From assembly GCA_913055895.1 (NCBI GenBank), contig CAJXLE010000003.1:1-51347 (forward strand): a stretch of DNA of 51,347 nt, read 5' to 3'. Each line of letters starts with the position of its first letter. The stretch's first letter is position 1. Below, piece by piece: positions 1 through 8,971 of this stretch. The translations under genes were made by a program, and so were the position numbers. The notes beneath the pieces are model-generated. The model was not told where the DNA came from and ran no database searches. It was given only the letters and a program-made list of their open reading frames with translations. The DNA is from an uncultured Bacteroidota bacterium (GTDB lineage Bacteria > Bacteroidota > Bacteroidia > Bacteroidales > UBA12077).

Positions 1-870
1 ATCCATGGCTTCGATGATGCGTTTTTTGGGTATGGGACCAAAAATGCCGTACTGGTTGTTGACCGATGGCATCAGGTAGATGGGCTCGGCACCCGAGATG
101 ATGATCCCGTAGTGAACCGATTTGTGACAGTTGCGGTCGAGCAGTATGGCATCACCCGGCTTCAAAAGGGTCTGTATGAGTACCTTGTTGGAGGTGGACG
201 TGCCGTTGGTCGAGAAGAAAGTGTAACGCGAATTGAAAGCCCTGGCTGCCTGTTCTTCGGCTTCCTTGATGACACCACCGGGGTGGAGCAACGAGTCCAG
301 CTCGGGTACCGAGACCGACACATCAGAGGTGAAAAGGTTTTCCCCGAAAAAATCGTAAAACTCCCTGACATAGGGGGAGTTTTTCACCGAGTTGCCCGAG
401 GCGTGCCCCGGAGTGTGCCACGAGTCCTTGGCTTTTTGGGCATACTTGACCAGGCGCTCATAAAAGGGGGCGCTGCGCTTTTCCTTCATCTCTGCCTGTA
501 TCTTGCGGACAATGTCGTCGTAGACATCCTCGCCCTTGAAGAAGTAGCCGTTGATGATGCCGCCGCTCGTCAGGCTTTGGCTGTCGGTGATGTGGGTGTA
601 GAGGAAGAGGGTCACCTCGTGGCGCAGGGCCATGAAATTTCTGAAGATCTCCAGTCCCGAGATCGTTTTGTCGCTGTTTTCACTTACGGGAAGCTCCCAC
701 TCAGAAAGGACCACATGAATGCTGCCGTCTTTTTTGAGAAGATCGCAGGCTTTTTCATAGTTCAGGCAGCACGTGATGTTGAGTCCCCGCTCTTTTAATT
801 CACGTGTGCTCTGCTGAAGGGAATCGGCCTGGCTGTCGACCAGGAGTACCGAATAGTTCATTTGGGTCAT
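1..870 (-). CDS. Orn/Lys/Arg decarboxylase, N-terminal part (cut by left edge)
   Basis: Pyridoxal-phosphate (fold type I) basic amino acid decarboxylase; the product would convert arginine, lysine or ornithine to the polyamine plus CO2. The reading frame is open from the ATG at 870 to base 1 (290 codons), so the C-terminal half is outside the window. Residues 1-130 look like the N-terminal receiver-like wing domain of the large bacterial decarboxylases (starts MNYSVLLVDSQADS). The core begins with HTPGHASG (153-160), followed by STNGTSTSNK (221-230), which binds the cofactor phosphate, and DRNCHKS (246-252). The family is clear from these motifs; which substrate it uses cannot be read here. 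A second in-frame ATG lies at 861. It is divergent from the serine hydrolase gene at 1205. Confidence 0.9.
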   Translation of the reverse strand, partial: MTQMNYSVLLVDSQADSLQQSTRELKERGLNITCCLNYEKACDLLKKDGSIHVVLSEWELPVSENSDKTISGLEIFRNFMALRHEVTLFLYTHITDSQSLTSGGIINGYFFKGEDVYDDIVRKIQAEMKEKRSAPFYERLVKYAQKAKDSWHTPGHASGNSVKNSPYVREFYDFFGENLFTSDVSVSVPELDSLLHPGGVIKEAEEQAARAFNSRYTFFSTNGTSTSNKVLIQTLLKPGDAILLDRNCHKSVHYGIIISGAEPIYLMPSVNNQYGIFGPIPKKRIIEAMD

Positions 871-1204
871 CGTGCGTTCGTTCTTATGAAAGGCAGCAAA
901 GCTATAAAAACATTTTCTCAGGAAGGCATTTTTCTGAGCTGATTTTCATCAGTTAAAATGAAATAAAAATTCCCGGCCGTGGTGCCCGGGGATTTTACAG
1001 ATCGAAAATCAACCAAGTTACTCTGACGTTGTGGATGCAGATGGGTCTTTTTAACCGAGGTTCGAAAGGGATGTGAATTTGATTTTTTCCTCAAAATTGA
1101 TAATTTGCATGTCGCTGAGAACCGGTTATGGCCTGAGGGCAATAGCAGGTGACCAGGTGACAGAACCGACGGATAAACACTGAATCGTACCAAATGCCCA
1201 AGCT
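871..1204. other. Divergent intergenic region (334 bp)
   Basis: Non-coding region between the decarboxylase (minus) and the serine hydrolase (plus). It contains one good promoter candidate on the plus strand (1078-1107). The only open frame in it, 918-1193 minus, has no family resemblance and an unnatural composition, so I do not call a gene. Confidence 0.6.
1078..1107 (+). promoter_or_regulatory. Candidate Bacteroidota promoter for the serine hydrolase gene
   Basis: TTTG at 1078-1081, a 19-bp spacer, then TAATTTG at 1101-1107. This matches the Bacteroidota sigma-A pattern (TTTG, 19-21 bp, TAnnTTTG) except for one missing base in the -7 box. Transcription would start near 1113, about 90 nt before the ATG at 1205. 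Confidence 0.4.
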
Positions 1205-3295
1205 ATGAGAAATTTGTTGTTCAAGCATTTTTTTGTAAGCGTCTTTGTGCTTCTTATTATTCCTGGTCAGGCCTCAGGTCAGGACGATGATCCTTATTCG
1301 GAGGAGGTTGCCCTTTTCCGGGAATTTGTTAAAAAACAGATGGAGGCCGATCACATTCCCGGTCTTTCGGTGGGCTTTTACAAGGACGGTTACCAGTGGA
1401 GCGAAGGATTCGGCTATGCTGACCTGGAAAATGATGTGGAGGCCACACCACATACGGCTTACCGCCTGGCCTCCAATACCAAGTCGATGACTGCGCTGGC
1501 CATCCTGCAGTTGCAGGAGGAAGGCAAACTCAACATCGACGATCCGGTAAAAAGATACGTACCCTACTTTCCGCGGAAGAAATGGGACATCACCATACGC
1601 CAGGTGATGGGCCATATAGGTGGCATCAGCCATTACCAGGATTACGAAGAGGAGGGCTACATCAAGACCCACAAGGGTACCCGCGGGTCGCTGGCGATCT
1701 TTGATGGGTTTGAGCTGGTGGCCAGGCCTGGAACCGAATACAATTACAGCAGTTATGGCTACAACCTGCTGGGTGCCGTGGTGGAGGGTGCCGCCAATAA
1801 GCCTTTTGGCGACTACCTGCGCGAAAAGATCTGGGAGCCCCTCGATATGGACAACACCTGGATGGACGATCCGCACCGGATCATACCCCACCGGGCCGAC
1901 GGCTACCGCCTGGTTTTCGGTGAACTGAAAAAGTCGGAGTTTGTCAATGTGAGCAGCCGTTTTGCCGCCGGCGGCACTCGTTCCACTGTTGTCGACATGC
2001 TCAGATATGCACGTGGTCTGAATGAGCAAAAGGTGCTCTCAAAGCAGAGCACCCGTATGATGGAAACCACCATGAACACAGCCGACGGTATGCGAACCGA
2101 CTATGGCATGGGTTGGCACATAGCCCCGGTCAACGGACATTTCCAGGCCTACCATACCGGTGGGCAGCCCGAAACCCGCACCATGCTCATGCGCTTCCCC
2201 ACACGTGATTTTGCCATTGCCCTGGCCTACAACCTGGAAGGCGGCAGCCTGCGTTCCATTGCCAGGCGGCTGTACCAGCTGGTCATGGATGAAGGGTGGA
2301 ACGTCAGGCCTTTTACCGGCCACCGCTACGACGATGCCCTGCTGGAGGGTATGTGGGAAATATACAATTACGGGATGGCTTATTACGACAGGCGCAGCAA
2401 GCCCCGCAACACCGACCCGGAAGATATGCAGCAGATGTTTGATTTCCTGAACAACACCCTGAACCCCGACAAGCTGAAGGAAGATTTCGAGAAGGTGGAG
2501 AAGAAGATTCATGTGGGCCGTCACCCCAAAGCCCAGACGGCCTATGTGCGCATTGGCTCGTATATGGTGCACAAACTCGTCCAAAAGTATGGCAGGGAGC
2601 GCCTGGAGTATTATCACAAGCAGGGTGCACCGGCTTTCTTTTCCGATTACCTCAAGCTTAGTGCAGAAGAAGGCCACCGCTGGGCAGTGAATGAGGCTAT
2701 GAAGGAAAAGATCCGGCAATACCACGGTGAGTGGTCGCAGACCTGGAACAAGTATACCCGGCAGCTTTATATTGGTTCGTGGAGCGAGCTGGGTTCCATC
2801 CTCGACAGGCTCAGAAAGCAGGCCGAGGGCAAAACGCTTCATCCCGACTATACCTCGGTGTTGGCTGCTGCCCTTTTCGATAAAGCCATACAGGAAGGTC
2901 CCGCCTCCGTCCTACCCCTGGCGGAGGATTTTGCTTCACTGTATCCCGAATCGGCCATCCCCTATGTGATACACGGCAACCTGGCTGCTATGGCCGGCAG
3001 GGCCGACCACGCCGAATCCCTTTACCGGCAGGCCCTGGATGCCGCGGTCGACCGCCATGCCGTCGGTGCAGGGCTGCTTAACCATTATGCAGGAAAACTG
3101 TTTGAGAACGATAAGCTTCAAAAAGCCCTGGAACTGGTTGATGTGGCACGACGCATACATCCCGGCAACGGACGGCTGCTGGATACACGGGGCGACATCT
3201 ATGCCGAGATGAGCAGGCGGGCTTACCGCGAAGCACTCAGAAAAAATCCCGGACTTGAGGAGACCCATGAGGAGCTGAAGGAGCTGGAGCAGTAA
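1205..3295 (+). CDS. Secreted beta-lactamase-family serine hydrolase with C-terminal TPR-like region
   Basis: 696-residue class C beta-lactamase/DD-peptidase fold protein; members act on peptides, esters or D-amino acid substrates in the periplasm. A signal peptide covers residues 1-25 (hydrophobic, ending QASGQ). The catalytic SxxK is S90-N-T-K93, the second motif is Y181-S-S (the usual YxN has Ser in third place), and the KTG-equivalent is HTGG at 317-320. After about residue 370 comes a helical region, and residues 560-696 look like degenerate TPR repeats (ALFDKAIQEGPASVLPLAED, then DHAESLYRQALDAA). The extension makes it much longer than the usual 350-450 residues. The gene is monocistronic and convergent with the M1 peptidase. 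Substrate is unknown. Confidence 0.88.
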   Translation: MRNLLFKHFFVSVFVLLIIPGQASGQDDDPYSEEVALFREFVKKQMEADHIPGLSVGFYKDGYQWSEGFGYADLENDVEATPHTAYRLASNTKSMTALAILQLQEEGKLNIDDPVKRYVPYFPRKKWDITIRQVMGHIGGISHYQDYEEEGYIKTHKGTRGSLAIFDGFELVARPGTEYNYSSYGYNLLGAVVEGAANKPFGDYLREKIWEPLDMDNTWMDDPHRIIPHRADGYRLVFGELKKSEFVNVSSRFAAGGTRSTVVDMLRYARGLNEQKVLSKQSTRMMETTMNTADGMRTDYGMGWHIAPVNGHFQAYHTGGQPETRTMLMRFPTRDFAIALAYNLEGGSLRSIARRLYQLVMDEGWNVRPFTGHRYDDALLEGMWEIYNYGMAYYDRRSKPRNTDPEDMQQMFDFLNNTLNPDKLKEDFEKVEKKIHVGRHPKAQTAYVRIGSYMVHKLVQKYGRERLEYYHKQGAPAFFSDYLKLSAEEGHRWAVNEAMKEKIRQYHGEWSQTWNKYTRQLYIGSWSELGSILDRLRKQAEGKTLHPDYTSVLAAALFDKAIQEGPASVLPLAEDFASLYPESAIPYVIHGNLAAMAGRADHAESLYRQALDAAVDRHAVGAGLLNHYAGKLFENDKLQKALELVDVARRIHPGNGRLLDTRGDIYAEMSRRAYREALRKNPGLEETHEELKELEQ

Positions 3296-3353
3296 AAAGC
3301 CGGGGTGGCCCGGTTGGTAAAAGCTATGCAGTGGCCGGACCAGTGCTTGTGTA

Positions 3354-6300
3354 CTAGAAGTCAAACTGGTCGGTGATCCTGGAGGGATTGAGCAGGTCAA
3401 ACTTGAGGTGGAAACGGATTTTTTCCCCGTAACGGGTGTTGATCAGGTCGCTGGCTTTCTCAAGGTTGTTGCTGGCTGCAACGGGAAAGTAGATGTCGAG
3501 CAGCTCAATGAAAGAGAACTTGATGCCGGTCTCGAAAGCCCAGTCGTTGTTGCTGAGGTCAACATTCATGGGTTGGTTGTTGCCAAAAGCACCCAGGTGG
3601 GCATAAGCCTGCAAGGGTATGTTTCGCAGCAGGGGAAGCGATGAGCTGATGTTCAGGCTGGTCAGCCATTCGCGTGTCCTGCCCAGGTTTGAATAAAGGG
3701 CAAAAGCTCCTTCATCCGGATAGAACTGCTGTGCCAGGAACTGGTTGCCAACCTCGTTGCCGGGCTGCTCAAAACGGCCCAGGAAAGTACGGTTGTAGGT
3801 GTAATCATCCATCCCGCTGCTTCCGCTCAGGTGGTAAGCATAAAACCAGGGAAGGTCCTCCTCCCTGTGAAGGAAGGCGCCTCCGAAAAAACGGATGTTC
3901 AGTCCCTCGTTGCGGTAGTACGACAACTTATAGCTGGCCTCGAGGGAGCCTTTCAGAAAGTCGCCTCCATATTCAAGCTGCGCATTCAGGCTGTGGGGGT
4001 TGATGCTAAGAGCGCTCCTGTCGTAGGTCAGGCTCAGTTCATGAAACATCCGGTATCCTTGTCCTCCGTTGCCCGCGACAAGGTCTTCTATCTTCCTGGC
4101 CCGGGTGAAAGCATAGTTCAGTTCTGTCTTTCCCCGTTTACGGGGCTCCTGTTTATTGAACCTCAGCTTGAGCTCGCCACGCAGGCGGTTGTATGACAGG
4201 TTGTTGTCTTCCTGGTAGCCATACTGCTTGCCGGAAAAGCGCAGCCTGACACGTTGAAAGGTCTGTTCGGGGTACAGGGTGAAGTTCAGCTGTCCCTGGC
4301 CCGACAGGTCCTTGCGGGAGGTGCTGTACAGGGGCGATAAGAAATAGTTGAAATGGTCGGGTGGCAGAAAGGCTTCGTAGAGGGTGACCCCCGCCATGGT
4401 CTTGTCGTAATAGTTCCAGCCCAGCGAGGGTGCCACATGTACCTGCGTGAAGCGGGGATTGTTTACCAAACCGAGAAACTCTATCTTCAGGGGTTCGGTC
4501 TTTTTAAACAGTCCCCCGGAGCGCAGGGTGTTGTTGTGCCGGTAGAGTTCAAGCATTTCCTGGTTCGGGTCGATGCGGTAGAGGTCCACCTCATCGCCCG
4601 GTATATCGAGCCACTGCTTTCCCTTAAAACCATCATACCACCGGGTGAAGATTGTTTTTCCGTCCCTGATGCCCCCTATGACAAGGGGTGCAGCTATCTC
4701 TCCCCGGTTGCTTACCAGCAGCCTGTTGCCTTTAACACGCTTCAGCGTGTAATCGATCTTTTTTGATGTGCCCACCACAGAGTTAAAAAACCAGTCCAGG
4801 GGCCGGTCGGTGTTTTTTTCAAAAGCCTCCTGCAGATCTTCGGGGTAGGGGTGTTGGAATTTCCAGGTATGGACAAAGTGGCGCATGGCCTGGTCGAAGG
4901 TTCGCCGGCCCAGGTAACCCTCCAGGTGTTCAAAAGCCAGGCCTGTCTTGCTGTAGGGGATGGAGCCGTAGTTGAGACCGGTGAAACCGGCCGAAGAGGT
5001 GTTGGTGGGTTGATCCTTGTTTTGCCGGGCAGGGATCAGGTACAACAACTCATGCTGATGGCGGTAATTCATATGTTCAATGCCCAGGATGCCTGCCAGT
5101 CCGCTGCTCATGCCATAAGTGTCATACAGCTTCAGGTTGGGATAGCGGGCATCCATGTACCTGATCTCACTGAAAGTGTTGATGCCCTCATCCAGGAAGG
5201 GGTACCTGCGCTCGTTGAATCCCAGCATGCCGTAAAACCAGTTGTGGCCCACCTCGTGCATGATAACAGTCTCAAGCATCCTTGGTTCCTGGGTGTGGCC
5301 AATGGCCGTGATGGTGGGGTATTCCATGCCGTTGCCCCTGGAGCCGGCCGCCCCCAGGATGGCGGTGCAATTGTCCCAGGCATAGTCGCCATACCACCTG
5401 GAATAGTGATCAATGGCTTGGTTGATATAATTGGTGGCGTTTCTCCACATTTCGGCCTGGTCGTTGGTGAAAAAAGCCCAGGTCTTGACATGCCGTCCGG
5501 AGCGGGGCAGTTTGACAGAGTCGAGCATCACGTGGTAACGTTTGTCGGCGAACCAGGCAAAATCATGTGTGCTGTCGATGGTGTAGCTGATGGTCTTGGT
5601 TTGATCCGATGAAGCGGGAAAATCCATGTCGCCGGGGTCGAAGGAAAACTGCCCTTTTGTGTCGAGGGCTTTGTTTTTAAGCCATTCTTTTTCAGATGGT
5701 GTTTGCAGGCTACCTGTGGCAGCCACCACATAATTTTTGGGCAGGGTGATGGACACTTCATACCGCCCATATTCGGAATAGAACTCTCCCATGTCGCGAT
5801 ATGGCATGGCGTGCCATCCCCGTTGGTCATAGACGGCAGGTTTTGGGTACCACTGGGTGATCTTGTACGACTGGCCGATGTGTCCGAGACGCGAGGTAAC
5901 ACCCAGGGGTATCTTCACGCGGAAGGGAGTGGTGATGGTGATGGTTTCGCCGCTTTCCAGGGGTTCGTTCAGTTCGATGGTACACACATCTATGTGATCG
6001 GGGTGGTGGTCCCAGTCAACAGGCTTTCCGTCGACGCGGAAACGGAGTGAGTCGATGTAACCGCGCTGATCTTCCAGCCGGAAAAGGTAATGTTTGCCAT
6101 CATTGCGAAACTGCTCCCTGGCCAGTGTGGTTTGGTTGTTTTTGTAGGCATTGGGCCAGAGGTGAAAATGGATTTTGTCCAGGGCTTCGGGGGCATTGTT
6201 GGTGTAACGGATCTTCTCAAAGCCCCGCAACATATGATCCTGGTCGTCCAGCCTTACCCGGATCCGGTAGTTCACTTCCTGCTGAAAATATTCCTGGGCA

Positions 6301-6380
6301 GATGCGTGGAATGGAGTCAACAGGACGGGTGCCATCAGCAATACAACAAGAGCAAGGGTCCGCATCATTTTCTCAATCAT
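3354..6380 (-). CDS. M1 family (gluzincin) metallopeptidase with barrel-like C-terminal domain
   Basis: 1008-residue secreted zinc aminopeptidase-like protein. Signal peptide at residues 1-28 (MIEKMMRTLALVVLLMAPVL, then a cleavage site at ASA-Q). The zinc site is H375-E-V-G-H379 with E398 eighteen residues later, the M1 spacing; the exopeptidase GxMEN loop appears as GNGMEYP (350-356), so Asn is not kept. From about residue 660 to the end the protein alternates short beta segments rich in aromatic residues and ends in Phe, like an outer-membrane barrel. The open frame continues upstream to 6773 inside the DUF1684 gene, but that part has the composition of a shadow frame; starts at 6380 or 6368 put the signal peptide at the N-terminus. 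Last gene of the greA operon, 25 bp after the DUF1684 stop. Confidence 0.85.
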   Translation of the reverse strand: MIEKMMRTLALVVLLMAPVLLTPFHASAQEYFQQEVNYRIRVRLDDQDHMLRGFEKIRYTNNAPEALDKIHFHLWPNAYKNNQTTLAREQFRNDGKHYLFRLEDQRGYIDSLRFRVDGKPVDWDHHPDHIDVCTIELNEPLESGETITITTPFRVKIPLGVTSRLGHIGQSYKITQWYPKPAVYDQRGWHAMPYRDMGEFYSEYGRYEVSITLPKNYVVAATGSLQTPSEKEWLKNKALDTKGQFSFDPGDMDFPASSDQTKTISYTIDSTHDFAWFADKRYHVMLDSVKLPRSGRHVKTWAFFTNDQAEMWRNATNYINQAIDHYSRWYGDYAWDNCTAILGAAGSRGNGMEYPTITAIGHTQEPRMLETVIMHEVGHNWFYGMLGFNERRYPFLDEGINTFSEIRYMDARYPNLKLYDTYGMSSGLAGILGIEHMNYRHQHELLYLIPARQNKDQPTNTSSAGFTGLNYGSIPYSKTGLAFEHLEGYLGRRTFDQAMRHFVHTWKFQHPYPEDLQEAFEKNTDRPLDWFFNSVVGTSKKIDYTLKRVKGNRLLVSNRGEIAAPLVIGGIRDGKTIFTRWYDGFKGKQWLDIPGDEVDLYRIDPNQEMLELYRHNNTLRSGGLFKKTEPLKIEFLGLVNNPRFTQVHVAPSLGWNYYDKTMAGVTLYEAFLPPDHFNYFLSPLYSTSRKDLSGQGQLNFTLYPEQTFQRVRLRFSGKQYGYQEDNNLSYNRLRGELKLRFNKQEPRKRGKTELNYAFTRARKIEDLVAGNGGQGYRMFHELSLTYDRSALSINPHSLNAQLEYGGDFLKGSLEASYKLSYYRNEGLNIRFFGGAFLHREEDLPWFYAYHLSGSSGMDDYTYNRTFLGRFEQPGNEVGNQFLAQQFYPDEGAFALYSNLGRTREWLTSLNISSSLPLLRNIPLQAYAHLGAFGNNQPMNVDLSNNDWAFETGIKFSFIELLDIYFPVAASNNLEKASDLINTRYGEKIRFHLKFDLLNPSRITDQFDF

Positions 6381-6405
6381 CAGATTCCTGGTGTGTACCG
6401 TATAA

Positions 6406-7320
6406 TTAATGGGTCCTTTCCAGACCGGGTGCTTTTTCGCCGGCTTCAACCTGGATGGGCAGGATGTTCTGCCGTGGCGGAAGGGGGCAGGTGGCGTATG
6501 GCGTGAAGGCACAAGGGGGGTTGTAGGCCTTGTTGAAATCCAGGTGGGTGATGTTGTCCCTATTGGGACCTTCCACCACCAAAAACCTGCCGCCGCCATA
6601 GGTCGTTTCGGCGTTGGTGTCATCGCCGAAAACCACGAAAAGGCTCTCCCTGCTTCCTGTGGGATGAAGCGTGTATTGTTTGTTCCGGTAGGTGAAGCGA
6701 AGCTCCCCGGGCGACTCATCCTGGTAAGTGCCCCCCAGCACGTTGGGGATGGTGATGGATTTGGGTTCCTCATAGGGCTTAAAAGTGGCCCGGATTCTCC
6801 AGTCCGGCTTGACCGGGTAAGCCGGTATGCTGTCGAGTTTATCCAGCAGTGGACTTTCCAAATCGCGAAGCCGGATCCCGTGCTGATCGCCCCTTTTGAT
6901 CACGTACCACCGCAGGGGGCCGTGGGAGAGGGTGGTGGCTTTACCCGAGGCATCGCTTTTCAGTTTCATCGTGCCCTGTACCCTTTTGCTCTCGTGCATT
7001 ACCTGTACATTGCTGTGGGGTGTGAAACGGATCTGGCCGTTGTTTAACTCAAGGGTGCCCAGGCGCTTCGGGGCTTTGGGAGGGAAAACCACATCCCGCG
7101 TGGAATCGCTGCCCAGGGTGTTGGCCCCCTCGTCCAGCCAGTATAAGCCTGCCAGGTTGAGCCAGCCGTCGGGCGACTTGAGGTTGTCCAGGCGCTGCTC
7201 TCGCCAGTCACGGACCTTGCTGACATAATCGCCGCCTGTGTCCTGGCCGGAGGGTTGCTGACACTGGAAAAGCCCAAAGGGCAAACAAAGCAATATGGTG
7301 AGAATCCCGAGATTTTTCAT
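6406..7320 (-). CDS. DUF1684 lipoprotein
   Basis: 304-residue protein of the DUF1684 family, whose biochemical role is not established. It starts with a lipoprotein-type signal and Cys20 (LPFGLFQC). Typical family blocks are seen: KSPDGWLNLAGLYWLDEG near residue 45, and near the C-terminus NPPCAF followed by TCPLPP and EAGEK. The open frame extends to 7431, but the ATG at 7320 starts right at the signal peptide. It lies between the HIT gene (22 bp upstream) and the M1 peptidase (25 bp downstream) in what looks like one transcript. Confidence 0.85.
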   Translation of the reverse strand: MKNLGILTILLCLPFGLFQCQQPSGQDTGGDYVSKVRDWREQRLDNLKSPDGWLNLAGLYWLDEGANTLGSDSTRDVVFPPKAPKRLGTLELNNGQIRFTPHSNVQVMHESKRVQGTMKLKSDASGKATTLSHGPLRWYVIKRGDQHGIRLRDLESPLLDKLDSIPAYPVKPDWRIRATFKPYEEPKSITIPNVLGGTYQDESPGELRFTYRNKQYTLHPTGSRESLFVVFGDDTNAETTYGGGRFLVVEGPNRDNITHLDFNKAYNPPCAFTPYATCPLPPRQNILPIQVEAGEKAPGLERTH

Positions 7321-7342
7321 AGAAACATTGGTCCTGCAGCCT

Positions 7343-7738
7343 TTATTCCATGGCCTCCCGTATCTTCGATGCGATCTCTTCAAATTCTTCCCCGGAAAGC
7401 TTGAGCTTGGGCTGGGTGAAGCTGGCATCAATCTCTTTGTTTAGGGGTATCAGGTGTACATGGGCATGGGGAACCTCCATGCCAAGCACCACAACGCCCA
7501 CGCGCCTGCACTCGACAGCCTTGTCAATGGCCCGGGCTACCTTTTTGGCGAAGACCATCATCCCGGCTATGGTGTCGTCGTCAAGATCAAAGAAATAGTC
7601 GACCTCGGCTTTGGGCACCACCAGGGTGTGACCTTTTTTTAGCGGGTTGATGTCGAGGAAGGCATAGTAATTCTCGTCCTCCGCTATCTTATAGGAAGGA
7701 ATCTCTCCGTTGATGATTTTTGTGAATATGGATGCCAT
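7343..7738 (-). CDS. HIT family protein (histidine triad nucleotide hydrolase)
   Basis: 131 residues, the normal size. HIT proteins hydrolyse purine nucleotide phosphoramidates or dinucleoside polyphosphates in the cytoplasm. The triad is H91-A-H93-V-H95 in PHAHVHLIPL, and the N-terminus (IFTKIINGEIPSYKIAEDE) is typical of the PKCI/HinT group. It sits 12 bp downstream of greA, an arrangement seen in many Bacteroidota. Confidence 0.95.
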   Translation of the reverse strand: MASIFTKIINGEIPSYKIAEDENYYAFLDINPLKKGHTLVVPKAEVDYFFDLDDDTIAGMMVFAKKVARAIDKAVECRRVGVVVLGMEVPHAHVHLIPLNKEIDASFTQPKLKLSGEEFEEIASKIREAME

Positions 7739-7750
7739 GAAGTTTTGTTT

Positions 7751-8224
7751 TTAAATCTTTATCTCCATTATTTCAAAGGGTATGATGCCGTTGGGCACTT
7801 CGATGTCCACCACATCACCAACCTCTTTGCCCAGCAGGCCTTTGGCAATGGGCGAGGAAACTGAGATCTTTTTCTGTTTCAGGTCGGCTTCGCTTTCTGA
7901 AACAATAGTGTATTCCATGACGGCATTGTTTTTCTTGTTTTTGATCTTCACCTTGTTCATGATTTGAACGGTGTTGGTGTCTATTTTTGATTCATCCAGT
8001 ACCCTGGCGTTGGCAATGGTGCTTTTGAGTCTTTGAATGCGCATCTCCAGCATGCCCTGTTCTTCTTTGGCAGCGTCGTATTCGGCATTCTCCGAAAGAT
8101 CTCCTTTATCTCGTGCTTCGGCAATCTGCTTTTTAATCTTCGGCCTTTCTACTGTTTCAAGCTGTTTGAGCTCTTCCCTGAGCTTGTTCAGGCCTTCTTC
8201 GGTAACATAAGACATTTTGGTCAT
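7751..8224 (-). CDS. greA: Transcription elongation factor GreA
   Basis: 157 residues from the ATG at 8224, the standard GreA length. GreA binds the RNA polymerase secondary channel and stimulates cleavage of backtracked RNA. The coiled-coil N-terminal domain carries the GDLSENAEYDAAKEEQ tip (41-56) with acidic D42 and E45; the C-terminal FKBP-like domain contains SSPIAKGLLGKEVGDVV. An in-frame extension to 8368 is non-coding leader. A purine-rich GAGGAG lies just before the ATG. First gene of the operon greA, HIT, DUF1684, M1 peptidase. Confidence 0.97.
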   Translation of the reverse strand: MTKMSYVTEEGLNKLREELKQLETVERPKIKKQIAEARDKGDLSENAEYDAAKEEQGMLEMRIQRLKSTIANARVLDESKIDTNTVQIMNKVKIKNKKNNAVMEYTIVSESEADLKQKKISVSSPIAKGLLGKEVGDVVDIEVPNGIIPFEIMEIKI

Positions 8225-8274
8225 TTTTCTCTCCTCTTTAACAAATTTCTTAATACTTTTAAAACACTGACTGA

Positions 8275-8308
8275 GTGAAACCTGCCCCATGGGCCGGGGA
8301 AGTTTCAC
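8275..8308 (-). promoter_or_regulatory. Stem-loop in the greA leader
   Basis: GTGAAAC (8275-8281) pairs perfectly with GTTTCAC (8302-8308), with an inner CCCC/GGGG helix. It lies within the ~140-nt 5' leader of greA, 50 nt before the start codon, and has no U-run. It could affect RNA stability or early termination; this is inference. Confidence 0.45.
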
Positions 8309-8371
8309 CCAAAAAAGAACGAAAAAGAAATCCGCAAGAGCAAGAGCGAGAACGGAAATCTTTTTCAATCA

Positions 8372-8403
8372 CAAAGGTACACAAAATAATCACTCAATTC
8401 CAA
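8372..8403 (-). promoter_or_regulatory. Promoter of the greA operon
   Basis: On the minus strand TTG (8403-8401) is followed after 21 bp by TACCTTTG (8379-8372), a perfect -7 box of the Bacteroidota type. Predicted start near 8365, leaving a leader of about 140 nt before greA. Confidence 0.55.
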
Positions 8404-8440
8404 TACGAGCGAAGCCATAGATTGGTTTCACCCTCATGGT

Positions 8441-8944
8441 TCAGTGGTATTTCCGGTTTAGAATTTCGGAATAGATGATGCCTTCCTCCACATCGAAATC
8501 CTCCCGGATGGCATCTATCCTGCTTCTGCCAGGTGTTTTTCTTTTCTTTTTTTTATAGCCCTGCCCGGGAGCTTTTTTTGCCGCGGGCTTGTCTTCATGG
8601 CCGGGCTTTTCTTCCTCTTTTTCGTCTTGGTTTTCAGACGATTCCTGGTGTTTGCGGAGGACGGCCTGCTTCTTTTCTTCCACTGTGTCTCCTTCAGGAA
8701 AATGATATTCATCATCCTGCCACCACCTGCTCTCATCACTTTCAGCGGCTGCCTCCCTTGCCGGCCTCCCATCACCATGCCCGCCTGAATCCTCTTGTGA
8801 AGGGACAGTTGCTTGTCCGCCGTCGTTACTTTCCACATTGAACGATGCGGCCCTTTTCTTATTGCCTTTTTGCTTTCTTGATGAGGAAAAAAGGGATATG
8901 ATACCCGAGGCCACGATGATCAGTAAGGGGATAAGCTCTTCCAT
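8441..8944 (-). CDS. Hypothetical membrane-anchored low-complexity protein
   Basis: 167 residues. One N-terminal membrane helix (MEELIPLLIIVASGIISLF), then a long charged and disordered stretch rich in E, K, D and S, and a conserved-looking C-terminal tail (DAIREDFDVEEGIIYSEILN). Small proteins with this helix-linker-IIYSEILNRKY layout occur in Bacteroidota, without known function. Separated from greA by its promoter region and from the lipoprotein gene at 8972 by 27 bp on the same strand. Confidence 0.7.
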   Translation of the reverse strand: MEELIPLLIIVASGIISLFSSSRKQKGNKKRAASFNVESNDGGQATVPSQEDSGGHGDGRPAREAAAESDESRWWQDDEYHFPEGDTVEEKKQAVLRKHQESSENQDEKEEEKPGHEDKPAAKKAPGQGYKKKKRKTPGRSRIDAIREDFDVEEGIIYSEILNRKYH

Positions 8945-8971
8945 GGCAATGCATTTAAATTGAGGGCTTGG

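Noticed and set aside
112..798. Open frame of 228 codons on the plus strand at the left edge
   Set aside because: It is the reverse of the decarboxylase, whose motifs (HTPGH, STNGT, DRNCHKS) are on the minus strand and whose frame has no stop because it leaves the window.
1040..1075. GGTTCGAAA-like sequence considered as a tRNA T-arm
   Set aside because: No acceptor stem, anticodon arm or D-arm can be formed around it.
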